Below are positions 6,494 through 15,114 of a stretch of DNA of 18,048 nucleotides, piece after piece; positions within the stretch are counted from its first letter, which is position 1, and every line of letters starts with the position of its first letter. This stretch comes from UBA5070 sp035604215 (GTDB lineage: Bacteria > Fibrobacterota > Fibrobacteria > UBA5070): contig DATNIW010000032.1 of assembly GCA_035604215.1 (NCBI GenBank), forward strand, positions 1-18,048, read 5' to 3'. Under the pieces are notes generated by a model. It ran no database searches. It had not been told where the DNA came from and saw only the letters and a list, made by a program, of their open reading frames with translations. Position numbers and translations under genes: made by a program.

Positions 6494-7683
6494 CCGTGAA
6501 CGGCGGTTCCTCGAGCATCAAGTTCGCCCTGTTCGAGGAAGGAGTCGGATCGCGGCGCGTCCTGGCCGGGGCGGTGGAAGGGATCGGTTCTCCGAGCCCC
6601 TGCCTGTGGTTCCGGGAAGGAACGCCCGGACGGGAAACGCGTGCTCCGATCGCCGCCGGGGACCACGAAGCGGCCGTGGAAGTCCTGATGGATTGGGTGC
6701 AGGAACACCTTCCCGGGGACGCCCTCGCGGCGGTGGGCCATCGCGTGGTCCACGGAGGGGCCGCATACGGGATGCCGGAATTCGTCACACCGGAGATGGT
6801 GGACGACCTCGTGCGGCTCAGTCCCTTCGATCCCGAACACCTGCCCGAGGAGATCCTCTTGACGCGGGCCTTCCACCGCCGGTTCCCGAAGCTCCCGCAG
6901 GTGGCTTGCTTCGACACCGAGTTCCACCGGGACATGCCCCCCGTCGCCAGGCGCCTCGCGATTCCCCGGAGATTCGATTCCCTCGGAATCCGTCGCTACG
7001 GCTTCCACGGACTCTCCTACCAGTTCCTGATGGAGGAGCTGGCCCGCCTGGACGCGCCCCTGGCCAAGACCGGACGCGTGGTCCTGGCCCATCTGGGCAG
7101 CGGGGCCAGCCTCGCCGTGGTCCACGCCGGACAGCCGTTGGACACCACGATGGGATTCACGCCCGCTGCGGGAATCCCCATGGCCACCCGGTCGGGGGAT
7201 CTGGATCCGGGACTTCCCCGATTCCTCTCCCGCTCGACCGGAATGGACGGGAAGGCATTCGACCACATGATCCACTTCGAGTCTGGATTGCTGGGGATCT
7301 CCGAGACAAGTTCGGACATGCGCGAACTCCTGCTCAAATCCGGCGAGGACGAGAGATGCGCCCAAGCCGTGGACATCTTCTGTTACCAGATCCGAAAGTG
7401 CATCGGGGCCTACGCCGCCGCGGCCGGCGGTCTGGATGCCCTGGTGTTCTCCGGCGGGATCGGCGAAAACTCGCCGGAAATCCGCGCCCGCGTCTGCGAA
7501 GGGCTCGGATTCCTCGGAATCGATCTGGACCCCGAGCGGAACCTGGAGAACGCCGGATTGATCTCTTCGGATTCGGGTCGGGTCGCGGTCCGGATGATCC
7601 GCACCGACGAAGAAATGATGATCGCGCGGTCCGTGTCCCGTCTCCTGGGAACGACCCGCGGCAAAATGGAGGTGTCCACATGA
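6481..7683 (+). CDS. ackA: Acetate kinase (acetate/propionate kinase family, phosphoketolase-linked type)
   Basis: A 400-residue kinase of the ASKHA fold that transfers phosphate between acetyl-phosphate and ADP, giving acetate and ATP. Start is TTG at 6481, because family similarity begins immediately ('RILTVNGGSSSIKFALFEE'). The upstream in-frame ATG (6409) would add 24 unrelated residues. Visible motifs are Asn7 and the GGSSS phosphate loop, HRVVHGG (87-93), Asp145 (CFDTEFH), His176 (YGFHGLSY), HLGSGASLAVV (204-214), Arg237 (ATRSGDLDPG) and FSGGIGEN (323-330). Two positions differ from the classical E. coli-type enzyme: NGGSSS instead of NCGSSS and HLGSG instead of HLGNG. From memory these occur in acetate/propionate kinases encoded beside phosphoketolases. 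The stop overlaps the xfp start by four bases, so the two are coupled. Confidence 0.93.
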   Translation: MRILTVNGGSSSIKFALFEEGVGSRRVLAGAVEGIGSPSPCLWFREGTPGRETRAPIAAGDHEAAVEVLMDWVQEHLPGDALAAVGHRVVHGGAAYGMPEFVTPEMVDDLVRLSPFDPEHLPEEILLTRAFHRRFPKLPQVACFDTEFHRDMPPVARRLAIPRRFDSLGIRRYGFHGLSYQFLMEELARLDAPLAKTGRVVLAHLGSGASLAVVHAGQPLDTTMGFTPAAGIPMATRSGDLDPGLPRFLSRSTGMDGKAFDHMIHFESGLLGISETSSDMRELLLKSGEDERCAQAVDIFCYQIRKCIGAYAAAAGGLDALVFSGGIGENSPEIRARVCEGLGFLGIDLDPERNLENAGLISSDSGRVAVRMIRTDEEMMIARSVSRLLGTTRGKMEVST

Positions 7684-10055
7684 GCTCGGAGAAACCATCG
7701 ACCTTGGATCCGGAGGAAGCGCGCAAGATCGACGCCTACTGGCGCGCTGCCAACTACCTCGCGGTGGGGCAGATCTACCTCTACGACAATCCCCTCCTGA
7801 AACGGCCGCTGGTCCTGGGCGACGTGAAGCACATGCTGCTGGGGCACTGGGGCACCACTCCCGGCCAGAACTTCATCTACGCGCACCTGAATCGCGTCAT
7901 CAAGAAGTACGACCTGGACATGATCTACGTGTCCGGTCCCGGACACGGGGGGCCCGCCGTGGTGGGGAACACCTACCTGGAAGGCACCTACAGCGAGATC
8001 TATCCGGACATCTCCCAGGACGAGGCGGGGCTGCGAAAGCTCTTCCTCCAGTTCTCCTTTCCCGGCGGGATCCCCAGCCACGCCTCTCCGGAGACTCCCG
8101 GCTCCATCCACGAAGGCGGCGAGCTCGGCTATTCCCTGAGCCACTCCTTCGGAGCCGTGTTCGACAATCCCGATCTGGTCGTGGCCTGCGTGGTGGGCGA
8201 CGGCGAGGCCGAGACCGGTCCTCTGGCCACCGCTTGGCACTCCAACAAGTTCCTGGACCCGGTGCACGACGGCGCGGTGTTCCCGATCCTGCACCTCAAC
8301 GGCTACAAGATCTCGAATCCCACCATCCTCGCTCGGATCACGCGCGAGGAGCTGGACCAGTTGCTGCGCGGCTACGGCTGGGATCCCATCTTCGTGGAGG
8401 GGCACGAGCCCGCCGCGATGCACCAGGCCATGGCCGCCGCGTTGGACTCCGGCATGGAACGGATCCGGGCGATCCAAGCCGATGCGCGCAAGCGTGGACA
8501 CACCGACCGACCCCGCTGGCCCATGATCGTCCTGGCTTCGCCCAAGGGATGGACGGGACCAGTCGAGGTGGACGGGGTCAGGATCGAAGGCACCTTCCAT
8601 TCCCACCAGGTTCCGCTTTCGGATCCGGCAACCCATCCGGAACACCTGAAGCTCCTCGAAAACTGGCTCCGCAGCTATCGACCCGAGGAACTCTTCGACG
8701 AGCAGGGGAAGTTGGTGCCCGAGCTGGCCGAGCTGGCTCCCGTGGGTGACCGCCGCATGGGCTCCAACCCCCACGCCAACGGAGGAAGGCTCCTGCGCGA
8801 CCTTCGGATGCCGGATTTCCGCGACTTCGCGGCGGAGGTTCCCGAGCACGGCTGCCCCGGGATCGGCGACACCCACGTGCTGGGACGCTTCTTGCGCGAG
8901 GTGGTCAAGCGCAACGGCGGTCAGAGGAACTTCCGCATCTTCGGACCCGACGAGACGTTGTCCAACGGTCTGGAGTCCGTCTTCGAGGTGACCGAGCGCC
9001 AGTGGAATGCCGCCACGGTTCCCGGCGACGAGTTCCTGGCCCCCACGGGACGCGTGATGGAAATGCTCAGCGAGCACCAGTGCGAGGGCTGGTTGGAAGG
9101 GTATCTGCTCACGGGAAGGCACGGCCTCTTCAACTGCTACGAGGCGTTCATCCACATCGTGGATTCCATGTTCAACCAGCACGCCAAGTGGCTCAAGATC
9201 ACTTCGCACCTGCCCTGGCGTCGGAAGATCGCATCCTTGAACTACCTGCTGGCCTCGCACGTCTGGCGACAGGACCACAATGGTTTCACCCACCAGGATC
9301 CCGGCTTCCTGGACCACGTGGTGAACAAGAAGGCGGAAATCGTCCGGGTGTACCTGCCGCCGGACGCCAACTGCCTGCTTTCGGTGATGGACCACTGCTT
9401 GCGCAGCCGCCACTACGTGAACGTGGTGGTGGCGGGCAAGCATCCGGCGCCGCAGTGGCTTTCCATGTCCGAGGCGGTGGCACACTGCACCACGGGGATC
9501 GGGATCTGGTCGTGGGCCAGCGGAAACCAGGACACGGCCCCCGACATCGTCATGGCCTGCGCCGGAGACGTCCCCACCCTGGAGACCCTGGCCGCCATCT
9601 CCATCCTGCGGGAGCACCTTCCCGAGGTGAACATCCGGATGGTGAACGTGGTGGACCTCATGCGCCTGGAGCCACCCACCGAGCATCCGCATGGGTTGGG
9701 CGACGGCGACTTCCAGGATCTGTTCACGGCCGACAAGCCCGTGATCTTCGCCTTCCACGCCTACCCGTGGCTCATCCACCGCCTGACCTACCGCCGTCCC
9801 AACCACGACAACTTCCACGTGCGAGGCTACAAGGAGGAAGGCACCATCACCACGCCCTTCGACATGACGGTGCTCAACGAACTGGACCGGTTCCACCTGG
9901 TGATGGACGCGGTGGACCGCCTGCCCCAGACCGGCGAGAGGGGACTGCACCTGAAGCGGCAGCTCCAGGAGAAACTGATCGAGCACAAGGCGTACATCGA
10001 TCTGAACGGCCAGGACATGCCGGAGATCCGCAATTGGAAATGGACGACGCGATGA
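7680..10055 (+). CDS. xfp: Xylulose-5-phosphate/fructose-6-phosphate phosphoketolase
   Basis: A 791-residue thiamine-diphosphate enzyme, normal length for the family. It cleaves xylulose-5-P (and usually fructose-6-P) with phosphate to acetyl-phosphate plus glyceraldehyde-3-P or erythrose-4-P. N-terminal hallmarks are 'LGHWGTTPGQNFIYAHLNR' (54-72), SGPGHGGPA (85-93) and 'ETPGSIHEGGELGYSLSHSF' (138-157), which carry the catalytic histidines. The ThDP/Mg motif is GDGEAETGP (173-181) running to Asn207 (LHLNGYK). The central and C-terminal phosphoketolase domains follow ('FRIFGPDETLSNGLESVFEV', 'NFHVRGYKEEGTITTPFDM'). GGAGG at 7668-7672 lies seven bases before the ATG, which overlaps the ackA stop (ATGA). 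Its product is the substrate of the AckA encoded next to it, a direct ATP-yielding route from pentose or hexose phosphate to acetate. Confidence 0.97.
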   Translation: MSSEKPSTLDPEEARKIDAYWRAANYLAVGQIYLYDNPLLKRPLVLGDVKHMLLGHWGTTPGQNFIYAHLNRVIKKYDLDMIYVSGPGHGGPAVVGNTYLEGTYSEIYPDISQDEAGLRKLFLQFSFPGGIPSHASPETPGSIHEGGELGYSLSHSFGAVFDNPDLVVACVVGDGEAETGPLATAWHSNKFLDPVHDGAVFPILHLNGYKISNPTILARITREELDQLLRGYGWDPIFVEGHEPAAMHQAMAAALDSGMERIRAIQADARKRGHTDRPRWPMIVLASPKGWTGPVEVDGVRIEGTFHSHQVPLSDPATHPEHLKLLENWLRSYRPEELFDEQGKLVPELAELAPVGDRRMGSNPHANGGRLLRDLRMPDFRDFAAEVPEHGCPGIGDTHVLGRFLREVVKRNGGQRNFRIFGPDETLSNGLESVFEVTERQWNAATVPGDEFLAPTGRVMEMLSEHQCEGWLEGYLLTGRHGLFNCYEAFIHIVDSMFNQHAKWLKITSHLPWRRKIASLNYLLASHVWRQDHNGFTHQDPGFLDHVVNKKAEIVRVYLPPDANCLLSVMDHCLRSRHYVNVVVAGKHPAPQWLSMSEAVAHCTTGIGIWSWASGNQDTAPDIVMACAGDVPTLETLAAISILREHLPEVNIRMVNVVDLMRLEPPTEHPHGLGDGDFQDLFTADKPVIFAFHAYPWLIHRLTYRRPNHDNFHVRGYKEEGTITTPFDMTVLNELDRFHLVMDAVDRLPQTGERGLHLKRQLQEKLIEHKAYIDLNGQDMPEIRNWKWTTR

Positions 10056-10114
10056 ACGTCGCCTCGAACCAGATGACCCGACGCCAAGAAAGGCTCAATC
10101 CATGGACGACCTGA
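10052..10114 (+). other. Possible 20-codon coupling ORF bridging xfp and the ATPase gene
   Basis: An ATG at 10052 overlaps the xfp stop by four bases (ATGA) and opens a 20-residue frame, MNVASNQMTRRQERLNPWTT, ending at TGA 10112-10114. That stop lies just past the ATPase start at 10102. Such an ORF could couple translation of the ATPase to xfp. The ATPase also has its own ribosome site (AAGG, 10090-10093), so the small frame may be accidental. The peptide is not recognised. Confidence 0.3.
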
Positions 10115-12555
10115 AATCCCTCCCGATGCCGGAGGTCTTCGCGAAGCTAGGGGTCACGGATGCGGGACTGACCGGTGCCGAGGCCGGAAAACGGCTGGCC
10201 CAGTACGGCCCCAACGAACTGGCGGAGAAGGAGACCAACCTCTTCCTCAAGTTCCTGACCTACTTCTGGGGGCCCATCCCCTGGATGATCGAGGCCGCGG
10301 TGATCCTCTCCGCGGTGGCGCGGCACTGGCCGGATTTCGGGATCATCCTGGTGCTGCTGCTGGCCAATTCCGTGGTCGGATTCTGGGAAGAGAAGGAGGC
10401 GGGCAACGCCATTGCCGCCCTCAAGGCCAAGCTGGCCGTCAACGCCCGCGTCAAGCGCGACGGAAAGTGGATCACGCCGCCGTCCCGCGAACTGGTTCCC
10501 GGAGACATCGTCCGGTTGCGGTTGGGCGACATCGTGCCCGCCGACGCCCGGCTGCTGGAGGGCGATTCCCTGGAGGTGGACCAGTCCGCACTGACGGGGG
10601 AGAGCCTTCCCGCCACGCGGAAGTCCGGGGACGCCGTCTTCTCCGGATCCATCGTGCGGCAAGGGGAGATCAGCGCCCTGGTGTACGCCACCGGAGCCGG
10701 CACCTACTTCGGGAAGACGGCCCAACTGGTCCAGAGCGCCCACACCACCAGCCACTTCCAGAAGGCCGTCCTCAAGATCGGGAACTACCTGATCCTCTTG
10801 GCCGTGGCCCTGGTGGCGGTGATCATCGCGGTGGCGATCCTCCGCGGGGACCGCGTCCTGACCACGTTGCAATTCGCGTTGGTGCTCACCGTGGCGGCCA
10901 TCCCCGTGGCCATGCCCACCGTCCTTTCCGTGACCATGGCGGTGGGCGCGCGACTCCTGTCCCGCAAGAACGTGGTCGTGAGCAAGTTGGTGGCCATCGA
11001 GGAGTTGGCCGGGGTGGATGTGCTCTGCTCGGACAAGACAGGCACGTTGACCCAAAACAAGCTGACCCTGGGCGATCCGTTCGGGGTGGAAGGAATCTCC
11101 GGGGACGAAGTCGTGTTCGCGGGAGCGCTCGCCTCGCGCGAGGAGAACAACGACACCATCGACCTGGCGGTGTTGGGCGGCCTGAAGGACAAGTCCTCCT
11201 TGAACGGCTTCCAGGTGACCCATTTCCAGCCGTTCGACCCCGTGCACAAGCGTACCGAAGCCGATGTCAAGGGTCCGGACGGCGCCTCCTTCAAGGTGAC
11301 CAAGGGCGCGCCCCAGGTGATCCTGCAGCTCGCTTCCAACGCGGCGCGGGTGACGGCTTCCGTCGACAAGGCGGTGGGGGAGTTCGCCGCCCGCGGATTC
11401 CGGTCCCTGGGCGTGGCTCGGTCCGAAGCAGACGGATCCTGGAAATTCCTGGGCGTGCTTCCCCTTTTCGATCCGCCCCGCGAAGACGCCAAGGCGACCA
11501 TCGAGACCGCGCGGAACATGGGAGTATTGGTGAAGATGGTGACCGGCGACGCCATCGCCATCGCCGTGGAGACCGCCAAGAAGCTTGGCATGGGCTCGGG
11601 GATCCTCGACGCCAGCGGCCTGATGGACGCCAAGCACGACGAGCCCGAAAAGGTCTCGAAATCCATCGAGGACGCCGACGGCTTCGCCCAGGTGTTCCCG
11701 GAGCACAAGTTCCACATCGTGGACGTGCTGCAGAAGCGCGGGCACATCGTGGGCATGACGGGAGACGGCGTGAACGACGCCCCCGCGCTCAAGAAGGCGG
11801 ACTGCGGCATCGCCGTGTCCGGAGCCACCGACGCCGCGCGCGCCGCCGCCTCCATCGTCCTGCTGACGCCTGGACTTTCCGTGATCATCGACGCCATCCA
11901 GGAGAGTCGGCGGATCTTCCAGCGGATGAACAGCTACGCCATCTACCGCATCGCGGAGACCCTGCGCGTGCTTCTGTTCATGACGTTGTCCATCCTGATC
12001 TTCAACTTCTACCCGTTGACCGCGGTGATGATCGTGATGCTGGCCCTGTTGAACGACGGAGCCATCCTTTCCATCGCGTACGACAACGTGCACTTCAAGA
12101 ACCAGCCGGAGTCCTGGAACATGCGCATGGTCCTGGGCATCGCTTCGGTCCTGGGGGTGGTGGGGCCCATCGCCGCCTTCGGGCTCTTCTTCCTGGGCGA
12201 TCGGGTGTTCCACCTGGACCGCCCGCATCTGCAGACCCTGATGTACCTGCTCCTGTCCGTGGCCGGACACCTCACCATCTTCCTGACCCGCACGCGGGGA
12301 CCCTTCTGGTCCATCCGGCCCGCCCGGATCCTCTGGGTGGCGGTGCTGGGTACCCAGATCCTGGCCACACTGATCGCCGTCTACGGCGTGTTCATGACGC
12401 CGCTGGGCTGGAAGTGGGCCGGTTTCGTCTGGGGCTACGCGCTCCTGTGGTTCCTGTTCAGCGACCGCGTCAAGCTCCTGGCCTACCGGATCCTGGATCC
12501 GGACGGTTCGAAGCGGACGCCCGGCGCCGCCGCCGAGATCGAACCTGCCGTCTGA
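10102..12555 (+). CDS. P-type proton-translocating ATPase (plasma-membrane H+-ATPase, type IIIA)
   Basis: An 817-residue membrane pump. The actuator domain carries LTGES (164-168). Segment M4 carries AAIPVAMP (265-272). The phosphorylated Asp311 is in CSDKTGTLTQN, the nucleotide-binding domain has KGAP (401-404), and the hinge is MTGDGVNDAPA (552-562). Segment M6 contains ALLNDGAILSIAYDNV, where Asp652 aligns by motif with the proton-accepting aspartate of plant and fungal H+-ATPases (AILNDG). The short cation-ATPase N-domain and absence of a metal-binding head exclude the heavy-metal type. The long plant-type C-terminal autoinhibitory domain is missing, so the pump may be constitutively active or regulated differently. 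The ribosome site AAGG (10090-10093) is eight bases before the ATG, only 46 bases after xfp. It is the last gene of the ackA-xfp operon and would expel protons using ATP such as AckA makes. Confidence 0.92.
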   Translation: MDDLKSLPMPEVFAKLGVTDAGLTGAEAGKRLAQYGPNELAEKETNLFLKFLTYFWGPIPWMIEAAVILSAVARHWPDFGIILVLLLANSVVGFWEEKEAGNAIAALKAKLAVNARVKRDGKWITPPSRELVPGDIVRLRLGDIVPADARLLEGDSLEVDQSALTGESLPATRKSGDAVFSGSIVRQGEISALVYATGAGTYFGKTAQLVQSAHTTSHFQKAVLKIGNYLILLAVALVAVIIAVAILRGDRVLTTLQFALVLTVAAIPVAMPTVLSVTMAVGARLLSRKNVVVSKLVAIEELAGVDVLCSDKTGTLTQNKLTLGDPFGVEGISGDEVVFAGALASREENNDTIDLAVLGGLKDKSSLNGFQVTHFQPFDPVHKRTEADVKGPDGASFKVTKGAPQVILQLASNAARVTASVDKAVGEFAARGFRSLGVARSEADGSWKFLGVLPLFDPPREDAKATIETARNMGVLVKMVTGDAIAIAVETAKKLGMGSGILDASGLMDAKHDEPEKVSKSIEDADGFAQVFPEHKFHIVDVLQKRGHIVGMTGDGVNDAPALKKADCGIAVSGATDAARAAASIVLLTPGLSVIIDAIQESRRIFQRMNSYAIYRIAETLRVLLFMTLSILIFNFYPLTAVMIVMLALLNDGAILSIAYDNVHFKNQPESWNMRMVLGIASVLGVVGPIAAFGLFFLGDRVFHLDRPHLQTLMYLLLSVAGHLTIFLTRTRGPFWSIRPARILWVAVLGTQILATLIAVYGVFMTPLGWKWAGFVWGYALLWFLFSDRVKLLAYRILDPDGSKRTPGAAAEIEPAV

Positions 12556-12984
12556 TCGAACCTATCTGGAGGACTCCTGCGGCCTCGTTTCGACGCATTG
12601 CGTGCACTCTCGTCGCGAACCGTAGGAGCAGGAATCGCAACCGAGAATGGCGACCGACCTGTGGAAATGGATTCTACCGAGCATCGAGAGGAAAATTCTC
12701 ATGATTTGATAGACAGCGACCCACGCGAAGCGCATCGCCGACTCCCTTCTTGTCTGAATAGATGATATCACTACATCGAGCTCTAGGTCTTCGCGAGGAT
12801 ACGGTTTTTTGGTCGAGCGTGTGCCTCGTTTCGCAACCTCTTTTCGATCCCGCACGCGCGTGGAATACACCTGGAAACCACGCCTCGACCGCGCGTTTCC
12901 AACATCCCTACAACCCAAGGTCCGGGAACAAGAAAGGGAGACGGTCTCCCATCTCCCTCAAATACTCCTCTATCGCGGCCCCGA
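12556..12984. other. Intergenic gap between the convergent ATPase and pnp genes
   Basis: A 429-base stretch, by eye clearly less GC-rich than its neighbours, between two convergent genes. Frames exist on both strands (for example one of 118 codons at 12562-12918 on the minus strand), but none has a ribosome site, family motif or the codon pattern of the neighbouring genes. I see a probable pnp terminator at 12936-12950 and a long-loop inverted repeat, GCGTGTGC (12817-12824) with GCACGCGC (12852-12859, one G-T wobble). A T6 run follows an unconvincing stem near 12785-12810. No clear intrinsic terminator for the ATPase operon was found. The rest is unexplained and may be gene remnant or 3'UTR. 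Confidence 0.5.
12928..12950 (-). terminator. Probable intrinsic terminator of the ribF-rpsO-pnp operon
   Basis: On the minus strand the RNA reads GGGAGA-CCG-TCTCCC (12950 to 12936), a perfect 6-base-pair stem with a three-base loop. TTTCTTGTT (12935-12927) follows, a T-rich tail. It lies 35 bases after the pnp stop codon, which is the expected place and orientation. Confidence 0.55.
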
Positions 12985-15096
12985 TCAGGCGCCGGCGAAC
13001 GTGGCCTTGCGCGACAGCCGGACCTTGCCCTGGCCGTCGATGCCGATGCACTTGACCGGGATCTGGTCTCCCAGGGCCACCACATCTTCCACCTTCTCCA
13101 CGCGACGGTTCTCGAGTTCGGAGATGTGCACCAGTCCTTCCTTGCCCGGGAGGAACTCCACGAAGGCTCCGAAGGAGGTGATGGACTTGACCTTGGCGTT
13201 GGGGTAGGTCTTGCCGACCTCGGCTTCCATCATCATCTCCTGGATCATGCGGAAGGCCTTCTGGCCGGCCTTGCGCACCACCGCGGAAATGGTGACGTTG
13301 CCGCCGTCGTCCACGTTGACCACCGCGCCCGACTCGTCCTGGATGCCGCGGATGACCTTGCCTCCGGGACCGATCAGTTCGCGGATCTTGTCTTCCGGGA
13401 TCTTGAGCGACAGGATGGCCGGGGCGTACTGCGAGATTTCCTTGCGGCTCTCGGGCAGGGCGGCGTTCATCACGGCCAGGAAGTTGGCGCGACCGGCGCG
13501 GGCCTGGTCCAGGGCCTTGCGCAGGATCTCCTTGGGCAGGCCGTCGTCCAGCTTGATGTCCATCTGGAAGCCGGTGATCCCCTGGCTGGTGCCGCAGATC
13601 TTGAAGTCCATGTCGCCCAGGTGGTCTTCGGTGCCGGTGATGTCCGACAGGATGGCCACGCGTTTGCCTTCGGCGATCAGGCCCATGGCGATGCCGGCCA
13701 CGGGCTCCTTGATGGGGACGCCCGCGTCCATGAGCGCCAGCGATCCGCCGCAGACCGAAGCCATGCTGGAGGAACCGTTGGACTCCAGGATCTCGGAGAC
13801 GATGCGCAACGTGTACGGGAAGCTGTCGGGGGTGGGAAGCACCGGAGCGAGCGAGCGCTCGGCCAGGTGTCCGTGTCCGATTTCGCGGCGGCCCGTGGAA
13901 CCCACGCGCTTGACTTCGCCCACCGAGTAGGGGGGGAAGTTGTAGTGCAGCATGTAGTTCTTGAAGGTTTCGCCGCGCAGGCTGTCGATGCGCTGCTCGT
14001 CGGTGCGGGTCCCCAGCGTGGCGGTGACCATGCTCAGGGTCTCGCCGCGCTGGAAGAACGCGGAGCCGTGGGTGCGCGGAAGCACGGAGACTTCCACCTC
14101 GGCCTGGCGGGTCTGGTCCGGGGCGCGTCCGTCGGGACGGATTCCGTCGGTCAGGATGACCTCGCGCATCGCGTCGCGCTTGACGTCGTCCAGGTAGGCC
14201 ATCGCGGTCTTCATGACGGCGGCGTCCTCGATGTCCGCAAGCGCCAGCTTGGCTTCGGCCTTGATCGCGTCCAGGGCCGGGTAGAGCTGCGACTTGGGGA
14301 GCTTCCCGCGGAAGGTGGCCAGGAACTTGGCCTGGACCAGACCCGAGACGCGCGCCCAGAGGGCGTCGTCCTTGACGGGAGCGGTCCAGGGATTCTTGAC
14401 GATGGCCAATTCGGCCTGCAGCTTCTTGATTCCGGCGATGATCTTGCGGATGGCGGCATGGCCGACTTCCATCGCTTCGATCAGCTTCTCTTCCGGAACT
14501 TCGAAGGCGCCGCCCTCGACCATGGAGATGGACTTCTCCGAGGCCGCCATGACCAGTTCCATCTCGGCGTTCTCGGATTCCTGGTAGGTGGGGTTCACGA
14601 TGTACTCGCCGTCCAGCAGGATGACGCGCACGCCGGCCAGGGGCTCGGAGACCGGGAAGCGGGGCGAGAGCCAGATGGCGCAGGCGCCGCCCACCAAGGC
14701 GAGGACGTCGGGATCGTGCTTGTCGTCGGCGGAGATCACGGTGCCGATGACCTGGACCTCGTTCATGTATCCGTCCGGGAAGGACGGGCGCAACGGACGG
14801 TCGATGACGCGGCAGGTGAGGACTTCCTTCTCGGAGGGCTTGCCCTCGCGCTTGAAGTATCCCCCCGGAATCCGTCCGGCGGACCAGGCGGCTTCGCGGT
14901 ATTCCACCGTCAGCGGGAAGAAGTCGAACGCGGCCGGCTTGCCTTCGCAGGCGGTGACCAGCACGGAAGTGTCGCCCATGCTGACCACGGCGCTGCCGTG
15001 GGCCTGCTTGGCGAGCTTGCCGACCTGGATGGTGATGGTTTTTCCCGGGGCGATCTCGATCGAGACCTCCCTCTTGGTTTCATTGAGTAGACCCAT
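12985..15096 (-). CDS. pnp: Polyribonucleotide nucleotidyltransferase (PNPase)
   Basis: A 703-residue 3'-5' phosphorolytic exoribonuclease of usual length. Order of domains: first RNase PH-like core (about 1-215, 'GDTSVLVTACEGKPAAFDFF', 'AGRIPGGYFKREGKPSEKE'), an all-helical linker, then the second, catalytic RNase PH core ('GIRPDGRAPDQTR', 'TGTEDHLGDMDFKICGTSQG' with the metal-binding aspartates near residue 490). A KH domain ('IRELIGPGGKVIRGI', GxxG loop) and an S1 domain ('VKSITSFGAFVEFLPGKEGL') complete it. The enzyme degrades mRNA in the cytoplasm as a trimer, often in the degradosome. AAGGAG precedes the ATG by about eight bases. It follows rpsO after 18 bases, the rpsO-pnp pairing conserved across many bacteria. 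No room exists between them for the RNase III-cut stem-loop known upstream of E. coli pnp. Confidence 0.98.
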   Translation of the reverse strand: MGLLNETKREVSIEIAPGKTITIQVGKLAKQAHGSAVVSMGDTSVLVTACEGKPAAFDFFPLTVEYREAAWSAGRIPGGYFKREGKPSEKEVLTCRVIDRPLRPSFPDGYMNEVQVIGTVISADDKHDPDVLALVGGACAIWLSPRFPVSEPLAGVRVILLDGEYIVNPTYQESENAEMELVMAASEKSISMVEGGAFEVPEEKLIEAMEVGHAAIRKIIAGIKKLQAELAIVKNPWTAPVKDDALWARVSGLVQAKFLATFRGKLPKSQLYPALDAIKAEAKLALADIEDAAVMKTAMAYLDDVKRDAMREVILTDGIRPDGRAPDQTRQAEVEVSVLPRTHGSAFFQRGETLSMVTATLGTRTDEQRIDSLRGETFKNYMLHYNFPPYSVGEVKRVGSTGRREIGHGHLAERSLAPVLPTPDSFPYTLRIVSEILESNGSSSMASVCGGSLALMDAGVPIKEPVAGIAMGLIAEGKRVAILSDITGTEDHLGDMDFKICGTSQGITGFQMDIKLDDGLPKEILRKALDQARAGRANFLAVMNAALPESRKEISQYAPAILSLKIPEDKIRELIGPGGKVIRGIQDESGAVVNVDDGGNVTISAVVRKAGQKAFRMIQEMMMEAEVGKTYPNAKVKSITSFGAFVEFLPGKEGLVHISELENRRVEKVEDVVALGDQIPVKCIGIDGQGKVRLSRKATFAGA

Positions 15097-15114
15097 GGTC
15101 CGAGCTCCTTGTGT

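Noticed and set aside
7410..9986. Long open frame on the minus strand across xfp (858 codons)
   Set aside because: It mirrors xfp exactly, has His/Gln/Val-rich composition typical of antisense reading of GC-rich codons, and no family motif. xfp itself is unmistakable.
6405..10055. A single 1216-codon reading across ackA and xfp
   Set aside because: Only the part from 7680 encodes phosphoketolase. The portion over ackA is an out-of-frame reading, and ackA has its own intact frame.
10147..12270. Long open frame opposite the H+-ATPase (707 codons)
   Set aside because: Antisense shadow of a gene with strong GC third-position bias; no motif or ribosome site.
12562..12918. Possible 118-codon gene on the minus strand in the ATPase-pnp gap
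   Set aside because: No Shine-Dalgarno, no family motif and codon use unlike the neighbours; treated as a chance frame.
13126..15090. Long open frame on the plus strand opposite pnp (654 codons)
   Set aside because: Antisense shadow of pnp, with repeated Asp/Gly/Val/His composition and no recognisable domain.
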